A stretch of 54,022 nt of DNA, taken from assembly GCA_017625615.1 (NCBI GenBank), contig JAGAKP010000068.1, positions 1 to 54,022 on the forward strand. The letters run 5' to 3'. The number at the start of each line of letters is the position of its first letter. The first letter of the stretch is position 1. The notes under the pieces are model-generated. The model saw only the letters and a list, made by a program, of their open reading frames with translations. It had not been told where the DNA came from and ran no database searches. The DNA comes from Clostridia bacterium (GTDB lineage: Bacteria; Bacillota; Clostridia; Oscillospirales; CAG-382). Positions 9,719 through 18,479 of this stretch are shown here, one piece after another. A program made the translations under genes and the position numbers.

Positions 9719-9994
9719 ATGTACGAAGACAAGACATTGGTTTGTAAGGATTGCGGCGCAGAATTCGTTTTCTCCGCAGGCGAGCAGGAGTTCTACGCAG
9801 AGCGTGGCTTCCAGAACGAGCCCCAGAGATGTAAGCCTTGCCGCGACGCAAGAAAGAACGCAGGCAAGACCCCCAGAGAGCTCTTTACAACCACATGCGC
9901 ACAGTGCGGCAAGGAAGCAAAGGTTCCCTTCCAGCCCTCTAACGACAGACCGGTATACTGCAGCGAATGCTATGCCGCTTCCAAGCAACAGTAA
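9719..9994 (+). CDS. Zinc-ribbon protein with CxxC-x17-CxxC domain
   Basis: Small protein of 91 residues with four CxxC knuckles. The N-terminal half has CKDCGAEF, then CKPC, as in the probable zinc-binding (zf-trcl-like) domain. The C-terminal half has CAQC, exactly 17 residues, then CSEC, the CxxC-x17-CxxC pattern seen in small proteins of many anaerobes. Eight cysteines could bind two zinc ions. The function of the family is not known; nucleic-acid or protein binding is only inference. It lies 59 bp after the sigma gene and ends before a strong bidirectional terminator. Confidence 0.88.
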   Translation: MYEDKTLVCKDCGAEFVFSAGEQEFYAERGFQNEPQRCKPCRDARKNAGKTPRELFTTTCAQCGKEAKVPFQPSNDRPVYCSECYAASKQQ

Positions 9995-10070
9995 TCTGCA
10001 CTGACGGAATAACATATATTTGTTCTCCGGCAAGAAAATATTTTTGCTTACAAAAGACTGTGTAAATAAA

Positions 10071-10106
10071 AAATTCCCGAGCGTTTTTGCTCGGGAATTT
10101 TTTATT
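10071..10106. terminator. Bidirectional rho-independent terminator
   Basis: Perfect 12-bp stem (10071-10082 with 10089-10100, arms AAATTCCCGAGC and its complement), 6-base loop, and T-rich tract after it; an A-run before it gives a T-run on the other strand. It separates the convergent zinc-ribbon gene and the minus-strand gene at 10128-11504. Confidence 0.93.
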
Positions 10107-10127
10107 CCGATATCTCGCGTCAAAATA

Positions 10128-11504
10128 TTATTTTCTGTTGCTCAGTGCGGTTATAATTCCCATCGCGCCGCCAAAGCCTATCCAGGTGAACAGGACTATA
10201 AACAGCCAAGGTATATCCCGCAAAAATTCCCCGACGCTTTCTCCTGCGGCAAGCGCGGTTATAACCACTATTATCAGCGATATGAGTGTAAAGGCAATAG
10301 AGAAAAAGCCGCCGCCCAATATAAACATAGGAAGGAAAGAGGATAAAAATGAAGGCGCATTACTTTTCTGATGCTGTTTTTCTGCCTTTGTAAGCTTTAT
10401 TCTTTCCGCACGCTTTGCGGCAATAAGAGCGCATTTTTTAATTTCGTCCTTGCTTTCCATATTGCACTCCACCGTGTTAAGCAGAGCTTTTCCCTTTGCG
10501 TTAAAGGCGCAGTAGTATATATCCGCATCCTCCGCAGGAGCGCCCTCCTTTAAAAAGGCGGTTCCGCACAGGAAAACGATTTGTTTATCGCCGTCATCAT
10601 CGCCAATTTCCTGACACCGCACGCGGCACACCGCGTTCTTTTCCTTGGTTATGGTGTAAATCTCACCGTAGGAGCTTTCGTTTATTATCCCCTTTGTGGC
10701 GCTGACCTTTACGTAATCGGGATAGGTGCCGCAAAATCCCCGCTCCATCATCACGGCGTCGATCACCTTTTCGTGGGATCTGTCGGTAAGAATATAGGGC
10801 TCGTACTCACTCTGGCTTTCCTTTACGGCGTTATATATTTCGTCCCACAAGGGCTTATATTTAATAAAGGAAAGAACGTTTGTAAGCTCCGCCAGCGCGA
10901 TCTCCTTTATGCGGGCGGTCTTTACCTTGTCAAACCGCTTTTTCAGCTCGGTGTATCCCCGCTCCTCAGCCATTTTATGAAGCAAGGAAAACTCGTAAGT
11001 ATTTTCGTCCCGCACGTTAAAGGTCTGCTGTATCTCTTCCAGAAGAGGTAAAAGTGCTGTTTCCTTTTCGTTTAACGTATCGGGGGCATATTCCCGCTTA
11101 CAGCATATCATAAATGCGATATGGGATAAATATATCCAAGGGTTTCCTCTGTAAAACTGGGTGGAGGTAAGATCATAGCACACTGTTTTTGTGAAAAGGA
11201 TATCTCCGAACCTCAAATAATATTTGCCCTCCTTCGTCTCCAGCGCGAGGGTATATTTATTTTGCGTTTCCGAATAGGTGAGGGAAGCGTTTTCTATCTC
11301 CCGTCCCATCAATTCGCCGCCTGCCATGCAGTCGGTAAAACGGATCTTGCGGTATACTGCCGTGTTATCAAGAAGGATCATCTCCATACCGCCTTCGGTG
11401 TTCTCCCATTGAGGGAAGATGACCGCCTCAACAAGCATTTTCAACGCCGCCGCCTTTTCTTTTGCAATGGAGATGGCAGTGGCGTCTATCGTCAATATCG
11501 ACAT
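10128..11504 (-). CDS. Membrane-anchored protein of unknown function (possibly DUF3878)
   Basis: 458 residues. There is no N-terminal signal peptide; about 360 soluble residues come first, then two hydrophobic helices near residues 378-410 and 425-455 (FILGGGFFSIAFTLISLIIV and WLFIVLFTWIGFGGAMGI). The soluble part has a helical middle (about 150-240) and a segment RGFCGTYPDYVKV that recalls the DUF3878 family of Clostridia; this link is from memory and weak. The gene is monocistronic, has its own good SigA-type promoter, and diverges from mraZ. No catalytic motif is recognisable. I cannot assign a function. Confidence 0.75.
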   Translation of the reverse strand: MSILTIDATAISIAKEKAAALKMLVEAVIFPQWENTEGGMEMILLDNTAVYRKIRFTDCMAGGELMGREIENASLTYSETQNKYTLALETKEGKYYLRFGDILFTKTVCYDLTSTQFYRGNPWIYLSHIAFMICCKREYAPDTLNEKETALLPLLEEIQQTFNVRDENTYEFSLLHKMAEERGYTELKKRFDKVKTARIKEIALAELTNVLSFIKYKPLWDEIYNAVKESQSEYEPYILTDRSHEKVIDAVMMERGFCGTYPDYVKVSATKGIINESSYGEIYTITKEKNAVCRVRCQEIGDDDGDKQIVFLCGTAFLKEGAPAEDADIYYCAFNAKGKALLNTVECNMESKDEIKKCALIAAKRAERIKLTKAEKQHQKSNAPSFLSSFLPMFILGGGFFSIAFTLISLIIVVITALAAGESVGEFLRDIPWLFIVLFTWIGFGGAMGIITALSNRK

Positions 11505-11535
11505 AAGTTCCGTTCCTTTCTTTTTGTGTTATATT

Positions 11536-11564
11536 ATTATACCATTTTACACCGTCATTTGCAA
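11536..11564 (-). promoter_or_regulatory. SigA-type promoter for the 10128-11504 gene
   Basis: On the minus strand: TTGCAA (11564-11559), 17-bp spacer, TATAAT (11541-11536), with TGG directly upstream of the -10. The start codon is about 32 bases downstream of the -10. Confidence 0.78.
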
Positions 11565-11709
11565 CTCCTTTCGGGCGAACAGATGTTTGTTAACATAATT
11601 AAAAATCGCATTTGGCAATTATAAGGATTAAATGGCAGAAACAGCCAAAAATGGGGGAAATATCATAATAATTTATTTTACATAATTATTAAAAATTGCT
11701 AAAAAGGTA

Positions 11710-11738
11710 TTGCTTTTTTCTTTTGGCTTGTATATAAT
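11710..11738 (+). promoter_or_regulatory. dcw cluster promoter (Pmra)
   Basis: TTGCTT at 11710-11715, 17-bp spacer, TATAAT at 11733-11738. The predicted start of transcription falls at about 11745, inside the MraZ boxes, so repressor binding there would block transcription. Confidence 0.78.
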
Positions 11739-11743
11739 ATGGT

Positions 11744-11760
11744 GTGGGGAAAGGTGGTGT
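11744..11760 (+). promoter_or_regulatory. Putative MraZ operator boxes
   Basis: GTGGGG at 11744 and GTGGTG at 11754 are repeated with a 10-bp period. This matches the known MraZ operator form, TGGG-type direct repeats one helical turn apart just downstream of the mra promoter. The second box is degenerate (GTGGT rather than GTGGG). Autoregulation of mraZ and the dcw operon is inferred from this position. Confidence 0.65.
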
Positions 11761-11830
11761 GCCACAACACCGTTTTACCACTGAATTCCCATACTTGGGA
11801 AATTTTTACTCTGAAAAGGAGGCGGGAAAA

Positions 11831-12250
11831 ATGTTCTTCGGCGAATACAGACATACTCTTGACACCAAGGGCAGAATATTCCTGCCTGCAAAGCTGCGTG
11901 ACGAGTTGGGTGAAAAGTTCTGGGTATGCAAGGGTATCGGCAAATGTCTGCAGATATTTACCGACGAAGCGTGGAACGATTTCTGCACCCGTCTCAGCAC
12001 ACTTGCCACTGCGGAATCCCGTCATATACAGCTTTATTTTTATTCCGGTGCCAACGAAACTACGCTTGACGCACAGGGAAGAATAGCTCTTTCCTCCACA
12101 CTCCGTGAATTTGCGGGACTTGAAAAGAACGTAGTCATCATCGGCAACCGCACTCATCTTGAGATATGGTCGGAAGCGGAATGGGAAGCAGAGCAGTCCA
12201 GGCTGGACAGCGAGGCTATAACGGCGTCCCTTCTCGCTATGGGCTTCTGA
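11831..12250 (+). CDS. mraZ: Transcriptional regulator MraZ
   Basis: DNA-binding regulator of the division and cell wall cluster, 139 residues, with two AbrB-like SpoVT/MraZ repeats: FGEYRHTLDTKGRIFLPAKL near residue 3 and a second copy ETTLDAQGRIALSSTLREFA near residue 77. The start at 11831 is chosen because AAAGGAGG lies 8 bases upstream and MFFGEYRHTLD is the usual N terminus; an open frame extends upstream to 11744 but covers the promoter region. It is the first gene of the cluster, and its stop is 1 base before rsmH. Confidence 0.96.
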   Translation: MFFGEYRHTLDTKGRIFLPAKLRDELGEKFWVCKGIGKCLQIFTDEAWNDFCTRLSTLATAESRHIQLYFYSGANETTLDAQGRIALSSTLREFAGLEKNVVIIGNRTHLEIWSEAEWEAEQSRLDSEAITASLLAMGF

Positions 12251-12251
12251 T

Positions 12252-13178
12252 ATGGAGTTTAAGCATTATTCGGTGCTGGCAAAGGAAAGCATCGAAGCAC
12301 TTGATATAAAGGCGGACGGCGTCTACGTGGATTGCACCCTTGGCGGAGCAGGCCACACCCGTCTCATACTTTCCCGTCTCGGCGAAAAGGGAAGGGTTAT
12401 CGGTATCGACAGAGATAACGACGCTCTCGCCAACGCCGCGGAAATAATAAAGGATCCCCGCTTTACCGCCGTAAAAAGCAATTACGAGGACGTGGCAACC
12501 GTCCTTGACGGATTGAGTATAGAAAAAGCGGACGGATTTATTTTCGATCTGGGCGTGTCCTCATATCAGCTTGACACTCCCGAAAGAGGTTTTTCTTATA
12601 TAAACGACGCTCCTCTGGATATGCGTATGGATACGTCAAGCGGCATCACCGCATACGACGTGGTAAATACATATTCCGAAAGCGCATTGGCAAAAATAAT
12701 ATTCGAATACGGCGAAGACAAGTTCTCCCGCCGTATCGCTTCCCGTATAGTGAGAGAGCGCGAGGAGTCACCTATCACTACCACGGGCAGACTTGCCGAA
12801 ATAATCTCCCTGGCAGTTCCAAAGCAGCCAAAGGTCGGCGGACATCCCGCAAAGAGAGCCTTTCAGGCTATCCGTATCGAGGTTAACGGAGAATTAAGCT
12901 CCGTAGGCAAGGCTATAGAATCCGCTGCAGGCAGGCTTAAGGTCGGCGGAAGAATTGCGGTTATCAGCTTCCATTCTCTGGAGGACCGCATCGTTAAAAA
13001 CACCTTTGCCACACTTGCATCTCCCTGCACCTGCCCAAAGGATTTTCCCATTTGTGTGTGCAACAAGGTACCGACGGTAAAAATAGTCACCCGACATCCC
13101 ATACTTCCGTCGGAGGAGGAGCTATCCGAAAACAGCCGCTCACATTCGGCTAAATTAAGGGTGGCAGAAGGCATCTGA
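12252..13178 (+). CDS. rsmH: 16S rRNA (cytosine(1402)-N4)-methyltransferase RsmH
   Basis: S-adenosylmethionine-dependent methyltransferase that modifies C1402 in the ribosomal P site. At 308 residues it has family length. Visible are HYSVLAKESIEAL, the SAM-binding DCTLGGAGHTRLIL, the FDLGVSSYQLDTPERGFSY motif, and C-terminal HSLEDRIVK with the conserved cysteines of CTCPKDFPICVC. It follows mraZ directly, as in almost all bacteria with this cluster. Confidence 0.97.
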   Translation: MEFKHYSVLAKESIEALDIKADGVYVDCTLGGAGHTRLILSRLGEKGRVIGIDRDNDALANAAEIIKDPRFTAVKSNYEDVATVLDGLSIEKADGFIFDLGVSSYQLDTPERGFSYINDAPLDMRMDTSSGITAYDVVNTYSESALAKIIFEYGEDKFSRRIASRIVREREESPITTTGRLAEIISLAVPKQPKVGGHPAKRAFQAIRIEVNGELSSVGKAIESAAGRLKVGGRIAVISFHSLEDRIVKNTFATLASPCTCPKDFPICVCNKVPTVKIVTRHPILPSEEELSENSRSHSAKLRVAEGI

Positions 13179-13200
13179 AGTATTTGAAAGGAAACATAAA

Positions 13201-13770
13201 ATGAGCAATCGGAAACCCACCTCGCTGTCGAAAAAAAGCGTACAACCCATAAAGCCGTCGCTTTCTGTCGGAACAGACGCGGGCATAAATTCGGTGCACA
13301 GGCAGAATAGTAAAAGCAAGCAGGTTTCCGTGCGCAGAAGAAGCAATATGGTCGCCGTGCGTGAAATGCCTATCCGTACCGAGCGCAAGAAGGAGCGTGC
13401 TCCTCTTCCCATCGGCACTATTTTCACCGCGCTTATTCTTACGGCACTGTTTTCCTTTATGATCATCAACTACGCCGAGATCGACAGATACAACAGCGAG
13501 CTTGGCGAAATGGATTCCAAAATCAACAAGCTTTTGCACGAGCAGGATATACTTGAGCAAAAGCTGCAGCAAAAAGATGATCTTACCTATATTTACAATT
13601 ACGCCGAAAACGAGCTTGGTATGGTTCCGAGTCAGAACATTCCCTCCAAGCACGTTAAAACAGAAAGTATCGACGCTAAGAGCGAGGTTATCAGATATGA
13701 TGACAGCGAAGGCGGATTGGGCGTAATGCTGTCCGGCGTGGCGGAAGCCTTCAGAGAGTTTTTCAATTAA
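13201..13770 (+). CDS. ftsL: FtsL/DivIC-like cell division protein
   Basis: Bitopic division protein of 189 residues. A basic cytoplasmic N terminus of about 80 residues is followed by one membrane helix (PIGTIFTALILTALFSFMII, about residues 76-96). A short extracytoplasmic coiled coil comes next (roughly 100-135, EIDRYNSELGEMDSKINKLL) and then an ENELGMVP motif typical of FtsL and septum-formation-initiator proteins. Position between rsmH and the transpeptidase gene supports FtsL. Sequence conservation in this family is low, so the assignment rests on topology, the coiled coil and context. Confidence 0.85.
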   Translation: MSNRKPTSLSKKSVQPIKPSLSVGTDAGINSVHRQNSKSKQVSVRRRSNMVAVREMPIRTERKKERAPLPIGTIFTALILTALFSFMIINYAEIDRYNSELGEMDSKINKLLHEQDILEQKLQQKDDLTYIYNYAENELGMVPSQNIPSKHVKTESIDAKSEVIRYDDSEGGLGVMLSGVAEAFREFFN

Positions 13771-13814
13771 GCGCATACACCGCGCAGTCACGCGAATATA
13801 ATTGTTTGTGGAAG

Positions 13815-13849
13815 GGGTAAAGTTGAAAAAACGGCTTTACCCTCATTTT
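13815..13849 (+). terminator. Weak stem-loop upstream of the transpeptidase gene
   Basis: GGGTAAAG at 13815-13822 pairs with CTTTACCC at 13835-13842 (8-bp stem, 12-base loop), followed by TCATTTTTA. It lies in the 125-bp gap between ftsL and the PBP gene. The U-tract is short, so it may be a partial terminator, an attenuator or an mRNA processing hairpin. Confidence 0.4.
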
Positions 13850-13895
13850 TACTAAAGCTTTATTTTTCTTTTTACTCATTTCGGAGGAATTTGTC

Positions 13896-16166
13896 TTGGA
13901 TAACAACCAAAAAAATATATCGGGAACAGAGGTGGGCGTCACAAGTAAGCTGTTCGTGCGCCGAGGTATAGTTATTACCCTTTGCTTTTTGCTCATCTTT
14001 GGATTTCTTATATACAGAATAGCGAAAATTCAGTTTGCCGACGGTGAGGAATACCGTAACGCCGCGCAGGATCAGTATACCCACGAGCTTACCATTCCCG
14101 CACGCCGCGGCGATATTATCGACCGTAACGGCACCGTTCTTGCCACCACCATCACCGTGCAGAACTGCTTTATTTCTCCTGCGGATATTCCCTTAAAGGA
14201 CGAAAGCGGCAACCCCACCGATGAAAAGAAGGAGCTCGTTATAAAGGAGCTTTCCCGTATTCTGGGCGTTGAGGAAAGCTTCGTCCGTGAAAAGGCGGAT
14301 AAGACCAACCGTAAATACGAAATGATCAAAAAAGAGCTTTCCGCCGAGGAGGAAGCGGCTGTCCGCTTGCTTATCGCCGAGGAAGGTCTTACCAATATAG
14401 TCCATCTTGAGGAATCCACCAAGCGTTATTATCCTTACAGCAATCTGGGCTGTCATATTCTCGGCTTTACGGGCAGCACCAATAACGGTCTGCAGGGACT
14501 TGAATATACCTATGACGAATACCTTACGGGTATTGACGGACGCGTGGTAAAGGCTACCGACGCCAACGGCAACGAGATCAACTTCGATTACGAAAGCTAT
14601 ATCGACGCCATCGACGGATACAGCGTAGTCACCACCGTGGATTGGTCGATCCAGTCCATACTTGAAAAATATCTTAAGCAGGCGTACGAGGAGACCAAGC
14701 CTACGGGCACCGTTACGGGCATTATCTGCGACGTTAACACCGGCGACGTGCTTGCTTTAAGCAACTATCCCTCCTTCGACCTCAATAATTACTCCACCCT
14801 TACCGAGCCTTATCTCCTTTTGCTTGATGAGTTTTCGGCTGCCGAGGGCGTCACCGAGGAAGAGATAACCAATTACAAGGCAGAGCTTCGCTACAAGATG
14901 TGGTCAAACTTCGCAGTAAGCTCCACCTACGAGCCGGGCTCTACCTTTAAAATGGTTACGGGTGCAATAGCTCTTGACGAGGGCTGTATCACCGAAACCG
15001 ACACCTTTGAATGTCAGGGCAGATACGTTATAGCAGGCGTTCCCATCAAGTGCCACGTTTACGGCAAAAGCGTACACGGCACGCAGGTGTTTTCTCAGGC
15101 GATATTCAACTCCTGCAACCCTGCCTTTATACAGATAAGCCAGAAGATAGGTGCAAACACCTTTGAGGAATACTTCGATCTCTTCGGTTATACCGAAAAG
15201 ATATCCTCGGATTTCCTTGGTGAGGGCTCCACCATCTTCTTCCCCTCGCTGGGTATAGTAGACCTTGCCAACGCTTCCTTCGGTCAGGGCTTCAAGGTCA
15301 CGCCCATACAGCATATACGCGCACTTTGCACTATAGCAAACGGCGGATATCTCGTTACTCCCCATCTGGTCAACCAGATAGTGGATAAGGACGGCAACGT
15401 AGTGGAAAATATCGAATACGACGTTGCACGTCAGGTAGTATCCTCCGCCACCTGCGACGTTATAATGAAAGCCCTTGTAAACTCCACCAAAAACGCATCG
15501 GTAAGCGGCTATAACGTGGTTTCCAAAACGGGTACCTCCCAGAAGCTGGATACCGTTGACGATGAAAACGACTACGTGCTTTCCTGCGTCACCTTTGCTC
15601 CCGCAGAGGATCCGCAGATAGCCATTCTGGTGCTTGTGGATACTCCCACGATAACCAACTCCACCATATTCGGCTCCTCTATTGCCGCGCCTATAGTTTC
15701 CAACGTGCTTTCCGAGGTGCTTCCTTATATGGGTATTCTTCCCACCGAATCCGGCGCAGACGTAATGGTGACCGTAAAGGATTACCGCGGAACGGATATA
15801 GATTCCGCAAAGTTTGCTATCGAGGAAATGGGACTCAAGGTGCATATCAAGGGTAAAGGCACCGAGGTTACCGATCAGCTTCCCCGCTCGGGCGCAGAGC
15901 TCAACACCGAAAACGGTGTCGTAGTTCTTTACACCGAGGGCAGTAACACAAGCGAAATGATCGTTATGCCCGACCTTACAAATATGTCACCCACCAAGGT
16001 TTCCGAAACCCTTTCAAACCGTCACCTTAATATCTCCGTAGACGGTATCTTTAACGATAACTATACAAACAGCTACGTTTATTCTCAAAGCGTACCTGCG
16101 GGCACTCTGGTTGCTCCCGGTACCATAGTCCACGTGGAATTCAGATATAACGAGGAAATAGAATAA
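13896..16166 (+). CDS. Class B penicillin-binding protein with PASTA domains (FtsI/SpoVD type)
   Basis: Septal or spore-wall transpeptidase of 756 residues. One N-terminal membrane helix (about 28-48) is followed by the PBP dimerisation domain (RRGDIIDRNGTVLATT). The transpeptidase domain has its three motifs: S349-T-F-K (active serine), SCN at 406-408 and K544-T-G. Two C-terminal PASTA repeats cover roughly 625-690 and 692-750. It uses a TTG start with GGAGGA 7 bases upstream. PASTA tails on the first PBP of the dcw cluster are typical of SpoVD/PBP2X proteins; whether it serves division or sporulation cannot be told from sequence. The next gene is murF, not murE. Confidence 0.95.
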   Translation: MDNNQKNISGTEVGVTSKLFVRRGIVITLCFLLIFGFLIYRIAKIQFADGEEYRNAAQDQYTHELTIPARRGDIIDRNGTVLATTITVQNCFISPADIPLKDESGNPTDEKKELVIKELSRILGVEESFVREKADKTNRKYEMIKKELSAEEEAAVRLLIAEEGLTNIVHLEESTKRYYPYSNLGCHILGFTGSTNNGLQGLEYTYDEYLTGIDGRVVKATDANGNEINFDYESYIDAIDGYSVVTTVDWSIQSILEKYLKQAYEETKPTGTVTGIICDVNTGDVLALSNYPSFDLNNYSTLTEPYLLLLDEFSAAEGVTEEEITNYKAELRYKMWSNFAVSSTYEPGSTFKMVTGAIALDEGCITETDTFECQGRYVIAGVPIKCHVYGKSVHGTQVFSQAIFNSCNPAFIQISQKIGANTFEEYFDLFGYTEKISSDFLGEGSTIFFPSLGIVDLANASFGQGFKVTPIQHIRALCTIANGGYLVTPHLVNQIVDKDGNVVENIEYDVARQVVSSATCDVIMKALVNSTKNASVSGYNVVSKTGTSQKLDTVDDENDYVLSCVTFAPAEDPQIAILVLVDTPTITNSTIFGSSIAAPIVSNVLSEVLPYMGILPTESGADVMVTVKDYRGTDIDSAKFAIEEMGLKVHIKGKGTEVTDQLPRSGAELNTENGVVVLYTEGSNTSEMIVMPDLTNMSPTKVSETLSNRHLNISVDGIFNDNYTNSYVYSQSVPAGTLVAPGTIVHVEFRYNEEIE

Positions 16167-16168
16167 TT

Positions 16169-17515
16169 ATGTCAGTAGATTTCGGCAGGATAATCCGCGT
16201 CACCCAAGGCAAAGCAGGGGAAAACACGGAAAAAAACAGGGTATTTGACCTTTTCACCACCGACAGCCGCGAGGTTGACGGCGACGGCGCACTGTTCGTC
16301 GCCTTCAAGGGCGAGCGTGCCGACGCTCACCATTACCTTGATTCAGTGCTGTCCAAGGGTAAAAACGGCGCCCTTATAGAGGACCCCGCTTTTCTTAAAG
16401 CCAACACGGTTCTGGTGCCCTCCTCCCGCACGGCACTGCAGCAGATAGCCAGGGACTACCGTGAAAACGAAATAAAGGATACTCTTTGTATCGGCATAAC
16501 GGGCAGTGTGGGCAAGACTACCGCCAAGGAAATGACGGTAAAGTGTCTTTCCTCGGGAAAGACGGTGTCCTTTACCAAGGGCAACCGCAACAGTCAGGTG
16601 GGATTACCCCGTACCGTCCTTGAGGTGCCCGAGGGAACGGAATGTGCCGTTTTTGAAATGGGAATGAGCCTCCCCGGCGAAATGGAGCGTATCGCAGTAT
16701 GCGCACAGCCCGATATTATAATGGTAATAAATATCGGCACGTCCCATATAGAAGCCTTCGGCACCCGCGAAAAGATACGGGACGAAAAGCTTACCATATT
16801 AAAGGGACTCCGCAAGGGCGGAAAACTTATCGTCAACGGCGACGAGCCATTGCTTGCTTCTATTCCCGAGGCAATTAAATGCGGTATTGACAACGAGCAA
16901 AACCAAGTGTATGCTTATAATATAAAAAAGGGTACTGACAGTACTTCCTTTGACGTTTGCCTTTTCGGCGAGCATTTCAGCACCCGTATCGGCGCTATCG
17001 GTACCCATATGGTTTACGATGCTCTCTTTGCCTTTGCCGCAGGCCATCTTGCGGGGCTCACCGTAGAGCAGATGCGCACTTCCTTGGAGGATTTTTCCTC
17101 GGTAGGCGACAGACAGCGGATAGTTGAAAAGGACGGAGTCCGCATTATTGCGGATTGCTACAACGCCTCTCCCGAATCAGTTTGCGCGGCTTTGGAGGTG
17201 TTAAGCGGTTTTTCGGGCAGAAAGATCGCCGTTTTGGGTGATATGCTTGAGCTTGGCGACCACAGCCCCTCCCTTCACAGCGGTGTAGGCAAAAGGGCTG
17301 CGGAGAAAAACGTGGATATTCTCGTCTGTATAGGAGAGCAGAGCAAAAACGCCGCTGTCTCCTTTGGCGGAAAAGCGGTATGCTTTAACGCCGATGAAGG
17401 CGAAAAAGCGGCGGAATACATAAAAAATACGGTTTCGGCAGGGGATACCGTGCTGTTTAAGGGCAGCCGAGGAATGCATCTTGAAACCATAATGAAGAAG
17501 GTTTTTGAAATATGA
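16169..17515 (+). CDS. murF: UDP-N-acetylmuramoyl-tripeptide--D-alanyl-D-alanine ligase MurF
   Basis: Adds D-Ala-D-Ala to the UDP-MurNAc tripeptide, the last cytoplasmic peptide step. The 448 residues show the N-terminal TDSREVDGDGALFVAFKG module, the ATP-binding GITGSVGKTTAKEM loop, the EMGMSLPGEMERI segment and the C-terminal DCYNASPESV and VLGDMLELG motifs. These mark it as MurF rather than MurE: the substrate site lacks the MurE DNPR or DDPR motif. It starts 2 bp after the PBP gene and overlaps mraY by 4 bases. Confidence 0.95.
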   Translation: MSVDFGRIIRVTQGKAGENTEKNRVFDLFTTDSREVDGDGALFVAFKGERADAHHYLDSVLSKGKNGALIEDPAFLKANTVLVPSSRTALQQIARDYRENEIKDTLCIGITGSVGKTTAKEMTVKCLSSGKTVSFTKGNRNSQVGLPRTVLEVPEGTECAVFEMGMSLPGEMERIAVCAQPDIIMVINIGTSHIEAFGTREKIRDEKLTILKGLRKGGKLIVNGDEPLLASIPEAIKCGIDNEQNQVYAYNIKKGTDSTSFDVCLFGEHFSTRIGAIGTHMVYDALFAFAAGHLAGLTVEQMRTSLEDFSSVGDRQRIVEKDGVRIIADCYNASPESVCAALEVLSGFSGRKIAVLGDMLELGDHSPSLHSGVGKRAAEKNVDILVCIGEQSKNAAVSFGGKAVCFNADEGEKAAEYIKNTVSAGDTVLFKGSRGMHLETIMKKVFEI

Positions 17516-18471
17516 CCGTTAAAATGATAGTTGGCGCGCTTATCGGCTTCGTTATCACCGTGGTGCTGTGCAAAATTTTCATACCCATACTCCGCAAGGT
17601 AAAATTGGGACAAAAGATATTGGAAATAGGTCCCTCGTGGCACAAGTGCAAGGAAGGCACTCCCACAATGGGCGGCGTGTTCTTTATAGCAGGCATACTT
17701 GTTGCGGCAGGAATTTTCGTCATTCCCGCCTGCATAAAGGACGGCAAATGGGCAATGCTTCTTCATATCGGCTTTGCATTGTTCAACGGTCTTATCGGCT
17801 TGGTTGACGATTACGTAAAGCTTTTCAAAAAGCGCAACAAGGGTCTTACCGCTATACAAAAGCTGGTGCTTCAGTTCGGCTCTGCGGGGCTTTACCTCTT
17901 CGGAGTGGACAGACTTGCAGGTATAGATACCACCCTTTTCGGAATAAATTTAGGCTTTTTCTATTATATTATATTATTGGTAGCCATAGTTTACTTTGTA
18001 AACTGCTCCAACCTTACCGACGGTATCGACGGTCTTGAGGGAAGTATTTCCGCAGTTATCTGCCTTGCTCTTATGCTTGTCGCCATCCGTCTTGACGATC
18101 TTAATATGGCTGTCCTTTCCGCCACCGCGGTGGGCGCGCTTATAGGCTATCTCATCTTCAACTTCCACCCCGCAAAGGTGTTTATGGGCGATACGGGCTC
18201 GCTGTTTTTGGGCGGTCTTGCCTGCGCACTCCTTCTTCACGCGGGAAGTCCTTTACTTATAATTTTAATGGGTATCGTCTGGCTGCTTGAGGGTCTTTCG
18301 GTAATGCTTCAGGTATTTTCCTTCAAGGTCTTCGGCAAGCGCATATTCAAAATGACTCCCATCCACCACCACTTTGAAATGTGCGGCTGGAGCGAATTTA
18401 CCATCGTAGGCGTGTTCTCTCTGGTTACCGCCATCGGCTGTGCCGCCGCTTATTTCGTCTATTTTATGTGA
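17512..18471 (+). CDS. mraY: Phospho-N-acetylmuramoyl-pentapeptide-transferase MraY
   Basis: Polytopic membrane enzyme making lipid I from UDP-MurNAc-pentapeptide and undecaprenyl phosphate. At 319 residues with about ten hydrophobic helices it is of normal length. Signature blocks are GTPTMGG, LVDDYVKL, NCSNLTDGIDGLEG, the catalytic MGDTGSLFLGG loop, and MTPIHHHFEMCGWSE. It begins at an ATGA overlap with murF. Confidence 0.97.
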   Translation: MTVKMIVGALIGFVITVVLCKIFIPILRKVKLGQKILEIGPSWHKCKEGTPTMGGVFFIAGILVAAGIFVIPACIKDGKWAMLLHIGFALFNGLIGLVDDYVKLFKKRNKGLTAIQKLVLQFGSAGLYLFGVDRLAGIDTTLFGINLGFFYYIILLVAIVYFVNCSNLTDGIDGLEGSISAVICLALMLVAIRLDDLNMAVLSATAVGALIGYLIFNFHPAKVFMGDTGSLFLGGLACALLLHAGSPLLIILMGIVWLLEGLSVMLQVFSFKVFGKRIFKMTPIHHHFEMCGWSEFTIVGVFSLVTAIGCAAAYFVYFM

Positions 18472-18479
18472 GGATATAA

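Larger units (their letters stand above)
11505..11830. other. Divergent intergenic region between the unknown membrane protein gene and mraZ
   Basis: A 326-bp AT-rich region with no gene. It carries a minus-strand promoter (11536-11564), the dcw promoter (11710-11738), the MraZ boxes (11744-11760) and an mraZ leader of about 85 bases. The leader has two short possible stem-loops: GGTGT/ACACC at 11756-11771, and TTCCCA/TGGGAA at 11786-11801 followed by five T residues. The second looks like a very weak attenuator. I see nothing else between 11565 and 11709. Confidence 0.7.

Noticed and set aside
11744..11830. An N-terminally extended MraZ starting at 11744
   Set aside because: The extension covers the predicted transcription start and operator, and the ATG at 11831 has an ideal ribosome-binding site and the family N terminus.
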